A DNA stretch of 15,396 bases. Origin: Pseudomonadota bacterium (GTDB lineage: Bacteria; SAR324; XYD2-FULL-50-16; JAHJRI01). Made by a program: the position numbers and the translations under genes. The stretch covers positions 1 to 15,396 of the forward strand of contig JAKSDL010000317.1 of the NCBI GenBank assembly GCA_022360105.1, in the 5' to 3' direction. The notes under the pieces are model-generated. The model saw only the letters and a program-made list of their open reading frames with translations. It did not search any database and was not told the DNA's origin. Below are positions 1-7,253 of this stretch, in pieces. How positions within the stretch are numbered: the first letter of the stretch is position 1; each line of letters begins with the position of its first letter.

Positions 1-1401
1 AGTGGTGTGGGCAGAGGTTGCAGCAAAGATCTGCTTCTTCATGGCTTTGGTCTGTGAGGTTTTTTTCACAATCATGTTCATGCCCGGTACAAAGGTGGTT
101 ACCTTCTTACCTTCCATGACTCCCAAGGCGGGTAATTCACTTTTCACATACCATCGTGTCTCTACCCATTTACCAGGGGTTTTTTTTCTTTCGATATGGT
201 CAAATTGGGTTTCATCCGCCTTATAATCCACATGACAGCCGTAGCATTGCGGCGCCCAGGCCGTGTGACAGCTATCACAAGTCAAGCGTTCGTGACCGGA
301 AACCGTGTGATAGTACTTTTCACTGGTCAGGGGAATGTTGAGTTGTTTACCGGTCAATTTGGTTGTCATCACTCTTTTTTCATTGAGTTGATTTACATGA
401 TAAAGAGGTGATTGAAATCTTTCCGAAACCAGTACTTTGTCGGATGCTGATATGTTGATTTTATCTTTATACAGTCCAAAGTATTTTCTCTCCCGGGGAG
501 TCAGGCTGTTGATTGATTTTTTAGCCGTTTCCGGCGCATGGCAATCGTCACAGCTGATATCGTTTTGTTCTCGCAGGAAATCAACTCGTTCACCAGTTCC
601 CATCAGTCCTGTGCCGGTATGGCAATCGATGCAGGACATCCCGGCTGTATGATGCACGTCTGCTGCTTTTCGTTCAACCAGGCGATTATCATAAAGATAG
701 CCAAAATCCTTGATCCGTGATTCATCGATTTTTTCAGTCTCGGCCCAACCCAGGTAGTTCATTGAGATTCTTCCGGAGCGGCTATGGCAACCAAAGCAAC
801 GATCGTTGGAGATTTGAATGGTCAAGGTTGGATGCGTTATGCCAATACCTGTGATGTTGCGATCCTTATCCAGACCAGGAGGTGTTTTTTGAGCAGGATA
901 AGTCTGCAAATGGCAGGCTGAACACCCACCTCCTCGATCTCTGAAAGATTGTTGATGATTCTTGCGTTCCGAGCCCAAATGACAAGATACGCATAGTTTG
1001 CGCAGATATTGATCCGACCTGCTGTTCGCTAAACGTTCAGCAACAGTTCTATTGCCATGGGGCGGATTGTTATCTTCATAAATTTCGCGAGTGACCGTCA
1101 GCATGCCATCCAAAGTATTCATGATCGAGTTTTCGACCATGGGAACAAGCTCCGCGTGGCACTGGCTTTGTCCGCAGGATTTATCAAGGGTTTTCATCCT
1201 TCCGGGATAAGCTTCCAAACCCAGGTGGGCTATTTCTTTATGATCAGCTTCCGGATTTCCGCCGTGACATTGCTCGCAGGAAACCACGTTTGGTCCGTGA
1301 AACCGGGAAAAAGCAAATTGCTCTTTGTGGCAATTCGTGCATTTCTCAGCCAAAAGAACGCCTGGCAGGAATAGGAAAAAAAAGATGACGATGTGTTTCA
1401 T
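1..1401 (-). CDS. Multiheme c-type cytochrome, at least decaheme (3' end outside window)
   Basis: The frame is open for 467 codons from ATG at 1401 to the window edge, with no stop. Residues 1-18 form a Sec signal peptide (K2, hydrophobic run IVIFFFLFLPGVLLA, likely cut before E19), so the protein is exported to the periplasm or beyond. Ten heme c motifs are visible: nine CxxCH, at C21, C42, C137, C160, C202, C257, C284, C375 and C386, plus one CX4CH at C76-H82. Many other His residues could be distal ligands. The visible end (IFAATSAHTT) does not look like a C-terminus, so further hemes may follow. The role is periplasmic or outer-surface electron transfer; the partner and any catalytic activity cannot be read. 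No Shine-Dalgarno precedes the ATG, but the signal peptide supports this start. I recognise it as a multiheme cytochrome but cannot assign a named family. It follows moeA in the same direction, 129 bases downstream. Confidence 0.93.
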   Translation of the reverse strand, partial: MKHIVIFFFLFLPGVLLAEKCTNCHKEQFAFSRFHGPNVVSCEQCHGGNPEADHKEIAHLGLEAYPGRMKTLDKSCGQSQCHAELVPMVENSIMNTLDGMLTVTREIYEDNNPPHGNRTVAERLANSRSDQYLRKLCVSCHLGSERKNHQQSFRDRGGGCSACHLQTYPAQKTPPGLDKDRNITGIGITHPTLTIQISNDRCFGCHSRSGRISMNYLGWAETEKIDESRIKDFGYLYDNRLVERKAADVHHTAGMSCIDCHTGTGLMGTGERVDFLREQNDISCDDCHAPETAKKSINSLTPRERKYFGLYKDKINISASDKVLVSERFQSPLYHVNQLNEKRVMTTKLTGKQLNIPLTSEKYYHTVSGHERLTCDSCHTAWAPQCYGCHVDYKADETQFDHIERKKTPGKWVETRWYVKSELPALGVMEGKKVTTFVPGMNMIVKKTSQTKAMKKQIFAATSAHTT

Positions 1402-1438
1402 AATCAGATTTTTGGGATAAGTACCTGACGCAGAGTTA

Positions 1439-1460
1439 CTTAGCTAAGCGAATCCGGATT
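1439..1460. repeat. Two adjacent perfect 10-bp palindromes upstream of the cytochrome gene
   Basis: cttagctaag (1439-1448) and aatccggatt (1451-1460) are each perfectly palindromic and are separated by two bases. They lie 38-59 bases upstream of the cytochrome start. They could be operator half-sites for a dimeric regulator or coincidence. I see no convincing -35/-10 pair beside them. Confidence 0.4.
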
Positions 1461-1461
1461 A

Positions 1462-1496
1462 GGTGTCATCCTGAACGGATGTGAAGGATCTGTCAG
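1462..1496. repeat. Dispersed intergenic repeat, copy 1
   Basis: The stretch starts with ggtgtcatcctgaac and ends with gaaggatctgtcag. Both ends recur in the hypE-hypA gap: gtcattctgaac at 10421-10432 (one mismatch) and the exact reverse complement of the last 14 bases at 10526-10539. This resembles the short 'GTCATTCTGAAC...GAAGGATCT' intergenic repeats I have seen in several bacterial genomes. It lies between moeA and the cytochrome gene. Next to it, agctcc (1497-1502) and ggagct (1519-1524) form a small inverted repeat. Confidence 0.55.
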
Positions 1497-1530
1497 AGCT
1501 CCAGAGAGATTCCTGTTCGGAGCTGTAATC

Positions 1531-2739
1531 CTACCAGGTGTCACTCCAGGGTAGAAAATCGACCAATTCTCCTTTCTTCAGAATTCTTTTGGCTCCAGGC
1601 ATTAAGAACAGTCCCTGGCTGTCTGCAAAGTTTGAAAAGTCACCACTACCTCTTATATAAACAGGTTCTATTTCAGTCGCCGATGCAGTTGCCTTAATCT
1701 TCCCTGGTGTATAGTGGTCGCGTGGCGTTTTAGATTTGGCGTCTTCGCTTAATGGTAATTTCAGGAACATGTGATGAGGTTGCATGTACCCGGACAGCTT
1801 TTTGATCAGAGGTTCAACAAAAATTCGAAAACAGGTTTGAACAGAAACCGGATTCCCGGGCAATCCGAAAACATAGGTGCCGTTATCCGTTTTTCCAAAC
1901 CAAACCGGCTTTCCCGGTTTTACTTTGATTTTATGAAAGATTTTTTTAACGCCATTACCGGCTAGCAGGTTTGGTACATGGTCGTAGTCCCCCATGGAAA
2001 CGCCACCGGAAAGCAGCAAAATTTCGGAGTCGAGTCCTTTTTGAATTAAACCGGACAAAACCTCTTCATCATCCTCACCAATGCCTAAAAACTCATTGTC
2101 TAATTGGTAACGATTGCACATAGTCCGCAAACTATAAGAATTACAATCTCGAATTTGGTGGGGTAACGGTTTCACAGACGGATGAACGATTTCTGTTCCG
2201 GTTGAGATGATTTTTACTCGTGGTTTTTTGTACACCTCGATTTCAGCAAGACCAACAGATGCAGCAACGGCAATATCAGCAGCGGAAAGCGGTTTTCCGG
2301 ATCTGACTAGCAGATCTCCTTGAGATTTATCTTCCCCCTTGATAGCGACGTTTAAGCCCGGATACATCTTTTCTTCACGCAGAATGACTGTATCTCCTTT
2401 TAATTCCGAGTTTTCAACCTTGACTACAGCGTCGGCCCCCTGGGGACAAGGAGCACCCGTCATGATATTCACAGCTTCCCCTGCTTCTATTTCCAGCTCA
2501 CTTTCTATCCCGGTTTGTACCTGCCCTTTCAATTTGAGTTCAACTTCCGGCAAATCGAAATCGGCAGAACGAACAGCATATCCATCCATGGCAACCCGGT
2601 TAAAGGGAGGCAGGGGTCGATCAGCCAAAATGTCATTGACGGATACAAAAGAAAGAGCTTTTTCAGTCGCTACCGTTTGAGTGGAAAGCGGAGTTGCATT
2701 ATCCACAATAATCTTCAATGCTTCTTCAACGGATATCAT
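1531..2739 (-). CDS. moeA: Molybdopterin molybdenumtransferase MoeA
   Basis: MoeA inserts molybdate into adenylylated molybdopterin in the cytoplasm, the last step of molybdenum cofactor synthesis. The 402-residue product (family about 400-410) has the family signatures in order: RPLPPFNRVAMDGYA near residues 41-54, VNIMTGAPCPQGADAVV, ISTGTEIV, DCNSYSL, SGGVSMGDYDHV in the MoCF-like domain, and GLPGNPVS. The start at 2739 gives the typical N-terminus MISVEEALK. The frame stays open 75 codons further upstream to 2964, but those codons resemble nothing in the family and run into the hyb terminator, so I exclude them. No Shine-Dalgarno is visible; a TATAAT box 19 bases upstream suggests a nearly leaderless mRNA. 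It lies downstream of hyb on the same strand but beyond a strong terminator. [NiFe] hydrogenases do not use this cofactor, so it probably serves another enzyme. Confidence 0.94.
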   Translation of the reverse strand: MISVEEALKIIVDNATPLSTQTVATEKALSFVSVNDILADRPLPPFNRVAMDGYAVRSADFDLPEVELKLKGQVQTGIESELEIEAGEAVNIMTGAPCPQGADAVVKVENSELKGDTVILREEKMYPGLNVAIKGEDKSQGDLLVRSGKPLSAADIAVAASVGLAEIEVYKKPRVKIISTGTEIVHPSVKPLPHQIRDCNSYSLRTMCNRYQLDNEFLGIGEDDEEVLSGLIQKGLDSEILLLSGGVSMGDYDHVPNLLAGNGVKKIFHKIKVKPGKPVWFGKTDNGTYVFGLPGNPVSVQTCFRIFVEPLIKKLSGYMQPHHMFLKLPLSEDAKSKTPRDHYTPGKIKATASATEIEPVYIRGSGDFSNFADSQGLFLMPGAKRILKKGELVDFLPWSDTW

Positions 2740-2758
2740 TTGTGTTCTAGGGAATGTT

Positions 2759-2764
2759 ATTATA
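2759..2764 (-). promoter_or_regulatory. Probable -10 box of moeA
   Basis: A perfect TATAAT on the minus strand lies 19 bases before the moeA ATG. A transcript starting about 7 bases beyond it would have a leader of roughly 12 bases, which fits the missing Shine-Dalgarno. No good -35 hexamer sits at 16-18 bases; TTGTCT occurs at 21. An imperfect palindrome (ggcctct/agaggtc, around 2797-2811) lies just upstream and could be an operator. Confidence 0.5.
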
Positions 2765-2962
2765 GAAGGACTCAAAAGAAAGGAAAGACAACACAGGCCT
2801 CTAAGAGGTCTACACATTGATTGCCTAAATCTACCAAAGCAACCCTGAAAACACAACTTTGATTTGGAAACCCGGATTAGCTGGATCAGCTTTGGGCTCA
2901 GGTTTGCATCTTTGGATTTTTTGTGAAACGTCCGGCCGCTATGGAGGGGATCATGGTTGGAC

Positions 2963-2999
2963 AAACAAAAAACGGGAGCTGAACTCCCGTTTTTTGTTT
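2963..2999. terminator. Bidirectional intrinsic terminator after hybD
   Basis: A 16-bp perfect stem with a 5-base loop (2979-2983) has a GC core, cgggag/ctcccg, flanked by A6 on one side and T6 on the other. Read on either strand it gives a GC-rich hairpin followed by a U run. It touches the hybD stop codon (2999-3001). It should end the hyb transcript and separate moeA and the cytochrome from it. Confidence 0.9.
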
Positions 3000-3520
3000 T
3001 ATAGCCACCAATAGTCCGGCTTTAATGGTGGGTCCCGTTTGACCGGGGTAACCCCTTTTTGCTTCAACATCTCAATTAAGGCATCGATAGCCTTCTCCAT
3101 CGCGTCATCAACTTCGGGAGTCATCTCGAAACCATCATTGGTGTTTGCCGGGATGATACCGATAAGATCAATTCCTTTGGGTTCTGTTCCTTCCATTTTC
3201 ATGAGTTGGATCAGATCCAGGAAACCAACCTGATGCGGCGACATTTTGGTTGAGCTCGGTCTATTAATAAATGTATCGCCGGATAATACCTTTACTTCTC
3301 CCGGGTCGCCTTCGACGTCAAGTGCATCAACAATGATTACCCAATCCCTGTTGACGATTGAGGTATCCAATTGAGCCCCTACGGTTCCACCATCAATAAG
3401 GTCAACACCTTCCGGAAACTCGTATTGAGAATCAAGATACTTGAGTATCTTGATTCCTATGCCGTCGTCCGAATGAAGGATATTTCCCACACCCAGGATG
3501 ATGCCTGTTTGATTACACAT
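2999..3520 (-). CDS. hybD: Hydrogenase 2-type maturation protease HybD
   Basis: This endopeptidase removes the C-terminal peptide of the large subunit after nickel insertion. The 173-residue product has the M52 family layout: ILGVGNILHSDDGIG near the N-terminus, VIIVDALDV in the middle and SPHQVGF later. D19, D65 and H96 align with the nickel-binding E16, D62 and H93 of E. coli HybD (alignment by eye). An earlier in-frame ATG exists at 3580. I prefer 3520 because family members begin a few residues before GVGN and the extra 20 residues lie inside hybC coding sequence. The start overlaps the end of hybC by 8 bases (ATGTGTAA), which suggests translational coupling. Its substrate is almost certainly HybC, encoded directly upstream. 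The C-terminal tail beyond about residue 155 (KRDPPLKPDYWWL) is variable in the family. Confidence 0.93.
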   Translation of the reverse strand: MCNQTGIILGVGNILHSDDGIGIKILKYLDSQYEFPEGVDLIDGGTVGAQLDTSIVNRDWVIIVDALDVEGDPGEVKVLSGDTFINRPSSTKMSPHQVGFLDLIQLMKMEGTEPKGIDLIGIIPANTNDGFEMTPEVDDAMEKAIDALIEMLKQKGVTPVKRDPPLKPDYWWL

Positions 3521-5216
3521 TAACTTCCACAACTCCCAATTCGTTTCCATCGGGGTCGAAAGCATGAATTGCGCAAGCAAGACAAGGATCGAAACTATGG
3601 ACAGTTCTCAAGGCTTCCAATGGTCGTTTGGAATCTGCGATCGGATTTCCAATCAGGCTGGCCTCATAAGGACCTTTCTGGCCTTTCTCGTCTCGTGGAC
3701 CCGCATTCCAAGTGGAGGGAACAACTGCCTGGTAGTTCTTGGTCTTACCGTTTTCAATAACAATCCAGTGAGACAGAGTTCCCCGAGGAGCTTCATGAAA
3801 ACCAAATCCCTGAACTTCACCTTTCGGGAAGACCGGAGGATTGAAGTACTCGGTATCGCCACTGGCAAGATTATTGACCAGATCGTTCCAATGCTTGAGA
3901 GCCATGTCATTGATAACCGCACAGCGAATAGCCCTGGCTGCAACCCTACCAAGAGTCGAATTAAGAGCGCTGAGAGGTACGTTTTGCTTATGGATAGACT
4001 TGATAGCTCCGACTGCCGCACCAACGTACTTCTGGGTTCGCTTGTCACCCAATGCATAAGCTGCCAGTACTTGAGCCAGTGGACCAACCTGCATCGGTTT
4101 GCCCTGGAAGCGTGGAGCTTTAACGAATGAATATTCTTTATTGCGATCGTATCCAGTGTACTTGGGCTCTGTGGTTTCTTCATAAGGATGCTTGCTCCAG
4201 TTACCATCATACCAGGATCTGGCGATAGATTCCTGAACATTGTCCTCAAAATATTTGTCATTGAAGGTTTTGATTTCCTTCACCTTTGAGAGATTACCAC
4301 CCATGATGACACCACCAACGGCGTCAAATTTGGTTCCTCTTTCATCAACCGGAAATTCAGGTACGGACATATAGTTGGTTACACCTTTTCCATACTTGGC
4401 CCAATCGAGATAGAAACCACCAACGGCTGCCACGTCTACCAGGTATACCTGGTTCACAAAGTCTCTTACTTCGTCAAAGAAGTTCTTAACTTTGAGCAGT
4501 CGGGTCATGTTCAGAGCTGTTTCATCATCCAGGTTGATAGCGTTGGCTACACCACCAACTGCCAGGTTCTGAATATGTGGCGTTTTACTTCCAAGCAGAC
4601 CCACACAATCGTTTATCTTTCTCTGGTATTCCAGGGCCTGGAGATAGTGAGCTACTGCAATCAGGTTTACCTCGTGAGGCAGCTTCATCGCTTTGTGACC
4701 CCAGTATCCGTTCTCAAAAATACCAAGCTGGCCACTGGCAACAACAGCCTTAACTTTATCCTGAACAGCCTTGAACTCATGAACAGTGTTGCGTTTCCAT
4801 CCGGAGATACTCTGGGCCAGATTTGCAGCTGCTTTTGGATTAGCTTTTGTTGCAGAAACAACATCTACATAATCCAAAGCTGTCAGATGATAGAAATGAA
4901 CAATATGATCATGAATAGCATGCGCTGACATGATCAGGTTTCTAATATACTGGGCGTTTTTCGGGATTTCCAGCTTCAGGGCGTTTTCAACCGCTCTTAC
5001 AGAAGCAATGGCATGTACTGTTGTACATACCCCACAAAAACGCTGGGTGAACATCCAGGCTTCTCTCGGATCTCTACCTTGCAGAATAATTTCAATTCCT
5101 CGGAACATGGTTCCGGAAGACCAGGCATTGGTCACTCGACCATTTGCCACTTCTATGTCGATCTTTAAATGTCCCTCAATACGTGTGACTGGATCTATTG
5201 TAACAATTTTTCCCAT
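3513..5216 (-). CDS. hybC: [NiFe]-hydrogenase large subunit, Hyb type
   Basis: This subunit carries the Ni-Fe(CN)2CO site that splits H2. The 567 residues match HybC (E. coli 567). Visible motifs: TRIEGH (residues 11-16), the N-terminal ligand motif RFCGVCTTVH with C61 and C64, and the C-terminal ligand motif DPCLACAIH with C545 and C548. A 16-residue tail (552-567) follows H551 and is the predicted HybD cleavage product, leaving a mature protein of 551 residues. There is no signal peptide of its own; the family is exported through Tat while bound to the small subunit. The start at 5216 has AGGAG at good spacing and gives the typical MGKIVTIDPVTRIEGH. It follows hybB after a 14-base gap and overlaps hybD. 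All motifs are intact. Confidence 0.98.
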   Translation of the reverse strand: MGKIVTIDPVTRIEGHLKIDIEVANGRVTNAWSSGTMFRGIEIILQGRDPREAWMFTQRFCGVCTTVHAIASVRAVENALKLEIPKNAQYIRNLIMSAHAIHDHIVHFYHLTALDYVDVVSATKANPKAAANLAQSISGWKRNTVHEFKAVQDKVKAVVASGQLGIFENGYWGHKAMKLPHEVNLIAVAHYLQALEYQRKINDCVGLLGSKTPHIQNLAVGGVANAINLDDETALNMTRLLKVKNFFDEVRDFVNQVYLVDVAAVGGFYLDWAKYGKGVTNYMSVPEFPVDERGTKFDAVGGVIMGGNLSKVKEIKTFNDKYFEDNVQESIARSWYDGNWSKHPYEETTEPKYTGYDRNKEYSFVKAPRFQGKPMQVGPLAQVLAAYALGDKRTQKYVGAAVGAIKSIHKQNVPLSALNSTLGRVAARAIRCAVINDMALKHWNDLVNNLASGDTEYFNPPVFPKGEVQGFGFHEAPRGTLSHWIVIENGKTKNYQAVVPSTWNAGPRDEKGQKGPYEASLIGNPIADSKRPLEALRTVHSFDPCLACAIHAFDPDGNELGVVEVNV

Positions 5217-5230
5217 AATTTATTCTCCTG

Positions 5231-6376
5231 CTACTCTTGGCTAACGACTGGAAAGATTTTAACAAGTGTAATGAAAATCAAGAATTGTAAAGCAAACATG
5301 CCGACAGAAATCGAGAATTCCGGAATCGAAGGAAAGTAGGTCAGGCCCGGGGCCCCTTCAAAACCGATGATGTAGGTGTTAATTCTATACAGTAACCCAC
5401 CTGACAGCATGAGACTTGCACCTGTAAATATGGCTCTTGGACTTGACTTCCTAAGTACGATCATACCGATCACGATTAGAATCATTTCAAGCCAGAAGAA
5501 AAAGAAATGAAAGCCAACATCATACAACAACGGGGCTCCACCCTGCCGGATAATCTCAACAAATCGGAAGATAATCCAGAAAACAGCTACGTAGATTCCG
5601 ACTCCCAGAATCTTGTGCAAAAGTCCTGAATACTCCTTCTTTTTGAGATCTTTCTGGTGATAAAGCAGATCAACCAGAACAACGATACAGGTTCCCATGA
5701 AGATGGATGATGTCACATACAGGAAGGACACCCAAGGTGTTTGCCACAACAGGCTGATCTTTTGACCCATTAGTAAAGCCAGGGCACCCAGACCGGACTG
5801 ATGCATGGTTGGCAGGAGAACACCAAAACCAACAGTCAGGAACAGAATCTTGTCCAGGAATGTGTGGAGTTTTGCTGCGAAGTTATTTGATGCTTTGCCT
5901 TCAGGCATGAATTTTTCCAGAAAGCCGGGTAGAAATTCAATTGCCAGCACGACAATGTATACCGTAATACAAATACCTACTTCAAACAGTGCTGAATTAG
6001 GCTGCATGTATTTCGGGACGAAGAAATTGAGCAAATTTACATATCGCCCAGTATCATAAACCAGTGATGTAGCAGCGATCGAATATCCCAGTAATGAGAA
6101 TAAAACGGCCTGCCTTACAAATCGATGGTATTGACCTTTGTTAAAAATATAAACCAGAAAGGCCGTCACATAACCACCGTTAACAAAAGCTGCTCCTACC
6201 AGAACGCCCAAAACCTTCCAAACCCCCCATGACTGGTGGTCGGTAAGATTGGACACAGGACCGATCCCCGCGATATATCGCCAGGCAAGGACTCCTGCGC
6301 AGATAAGGAACAGCACGCCTAAAAAGACGGTATTGCTGGTAACCAGCTTTCCGCCTAATGCCTTTTCATGTTCCAT
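5231..6376 (-). CDS. hybB: Hydrogenase membrane subunit HybB (NrfD/PsrC family)
   Basis: This integral membrane protein links the periplasmic hydrogenase and HybA to the quinone pool. The 381-residue product (E. coli HybB 392) shows about ten hydrophobic segments, roughly at residues 14-36, 50-75, 87-108, 130-150, 177-195, 215-238, 255-275, 285-310, 315-335 and 355-376. The region FGVLLPTMHQSGLGAL near 184-199 is typical of HybB. There are no heme ligand or cofactor motifs, as expected of the NrfD family. ATG at 6376 shares one base with the hybA stop (TGATG) and follows AAGGAGG, so the two are probably translationally coupled. The position between hybA and the large subunit is the standard hyb order. 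Confidence 0.95.
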   Translation of the reverse strand: MEHEKALGGKLVTSNTVFLGVLFLICAGVLAWRYIAGIGPVSNLTDHQSWGVWKVLGVLVGAAFVNGGYVTAFLVYIFNKGQYHRFVRQAVLFSLLGYSIAATSLVYDTGRYVNLLNFFVPKYMQPNSALFEVGICITVYIVVLAIEFLPGFLEKFMPEGKASNNFAAKLHTFLDKILFLTVGFGVLLPTMHQSGLGALALLMGQKISLLWQTPWVSFLYVTSSIFMGTCIVVLVDLLYHQKDLKKKEYSGLLHKILGVGIYVAVFWIIFRFVEIIRQGGAPLLYDVGFHFFFFWLEMILIVIGMIVLRKSSPRAIFTGASLMLSGGLLYRINTYIIGFEGAPGLTYFPSIPEFSISVGMFALQFLIFITLVKIFPVVSQE

Positions 6377-7251
6377 CAGTCCTCCTTATGTCCAGAACGG
6401 TTCTTGAATGCTAACCCGGCCAAGACAAGATAAACTACTCCAGGTAGTACCAGGCCTTGATACAGCGTATGCTGAATGCCTTCACTCACACTTGCTTGTG
6501 AATGATCGGGCAGGGTAGGTAGTCCCAATTTTTCGAAAGGAACTTTGGACAGGTATAGAACAGAGGTTCCACCACCATCTTTTTCACCATAAATTTGGTT
6601 GACGTAGGCTGATGGATTCTTTTGCAGGCGTGATTTGGCTTCAGCCAACAGGTCTTTAACCTTACCGTAGATAACAGCACTGGCCGGACAGTATTCCGTG
6701 CAGCCTGGTTGCCCTTTGGTTATCAGATTGGTTTCCCGACACAGTTCGCATTTTTTGATTTCACCATACCAGTCATCCCACTGGTACTTAGGAATGTTAT
6801 AAGGACAGTTCATCTGACAATAACGACAACCGCAGCAGGCGTCCTTGTCATAAGAAACAATCCCGTTTTCTTCCTTGTTCAGTGCACTGGTTGGACATCC
6901 GGAGACACAACTTGGATCAACGCAATGCATGCATTGCCTTTTTACAAATGATCTTCCTTCAGGACCGTCATAGAGTTTAATGATATTATAGGTATTGACA
7001 TTTAAGTCCCTTGGAGCATCGAATGTATTTGTCGGATCCCAGTCGACAGCTAAGTTGTTTGCTTTTTTGCAACCGACCTCACATGCTTTACAACCAATAC
7101 AAAGGGTTGCATCATAAAGCATACCGACGTGGCTGTCCTGTACCAGTTTAGCTTCTCTGGCCTGCGCTTTTCCGGTAAACAACGGAGCAACGGTCAGTCC
7201 CGCTCCCGCACCGGCAAGGCCTTTGAGAAAGCTTCGTCGTTTAATTCCCAT
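6376..7251 (-). CDS. hybA: Hydrogenase Fe-S electron-transfer subunit HybA, Tat-exported
   Basis: HybA carries electrons from the small subunit to HybB on the periplasmic side. Residues 1-32 form a Tat signal (KRRSFLKG then a hydrophobic stretch to AQA). Sixteen ligand cysteines for four [4Fe-4S] clusters are visible: C51-C54-C57-C61, C107-C110-C115-C119, C139-C142-C145-C149 and C168-C171-C184-C188; C140 is an extra cysteine. A hydrophobic C-terminal helix (about 264-282) would anchor it in the membrane, as in HybA proteins. At 291 residues it is somewhat shorter than E. coli HybA (328). GAGGAGG upstream supports the start at 7251, two bases after the hybO stop. Related DMSO-reductase-type Fe-S subunits share the ferredoxin fold, but the Tat signal, C-terminal anchor and position favour HybA. 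Confidence 0.96.
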   Translation of the reverse strand: MGIKRRSFLKGLAGAGAGLTVAPLFTGKAQAREAKLVQDSHVGMLYDATLCIGCKACEVGCKKANNLAVDWDPTNTFDAPRDLNVNTYNIIKLYDGPEGRSFVKRQCMHCVDPSCVSGCPTSALNKEENGIVSYDKDACCGCRYCQMNCPYNIPKYQWDDWYGEIKKCELCRETNLITKGQPGCTEYCPASAVIYGKVKDLLAEAKSRLQKNPSAYVNQIYGEKDGGGTSVLYLSKVPFEKLGLPTLPDHSQASVSEGIQHTLYQGLVLPGVVYLVLAGLAFKNRSGHKED

Positions 7252-7253
7252 AG

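Noticed and set aside
2740..2964. 75-codon N-terminal extension of MoeA in the same open frame
   Set aside because: It resembles no MoeA N-terminus, contains a TATAAT box and runs into the hyb terminator; MoeA homologues begin at the ISVEEAL-type sequence.
3521..3580. Earlier ATG of hybD adding 20 residues
   Set aside because: These bases encode the conserved C-terminus of HybC, and HybD homologues start close to the GVGN motif.
3564..4130. 188-codon plus-strand frame inside hybC
   Set aside because: It is antisense to the conserved large subunit, with no family signal or ribosome site.
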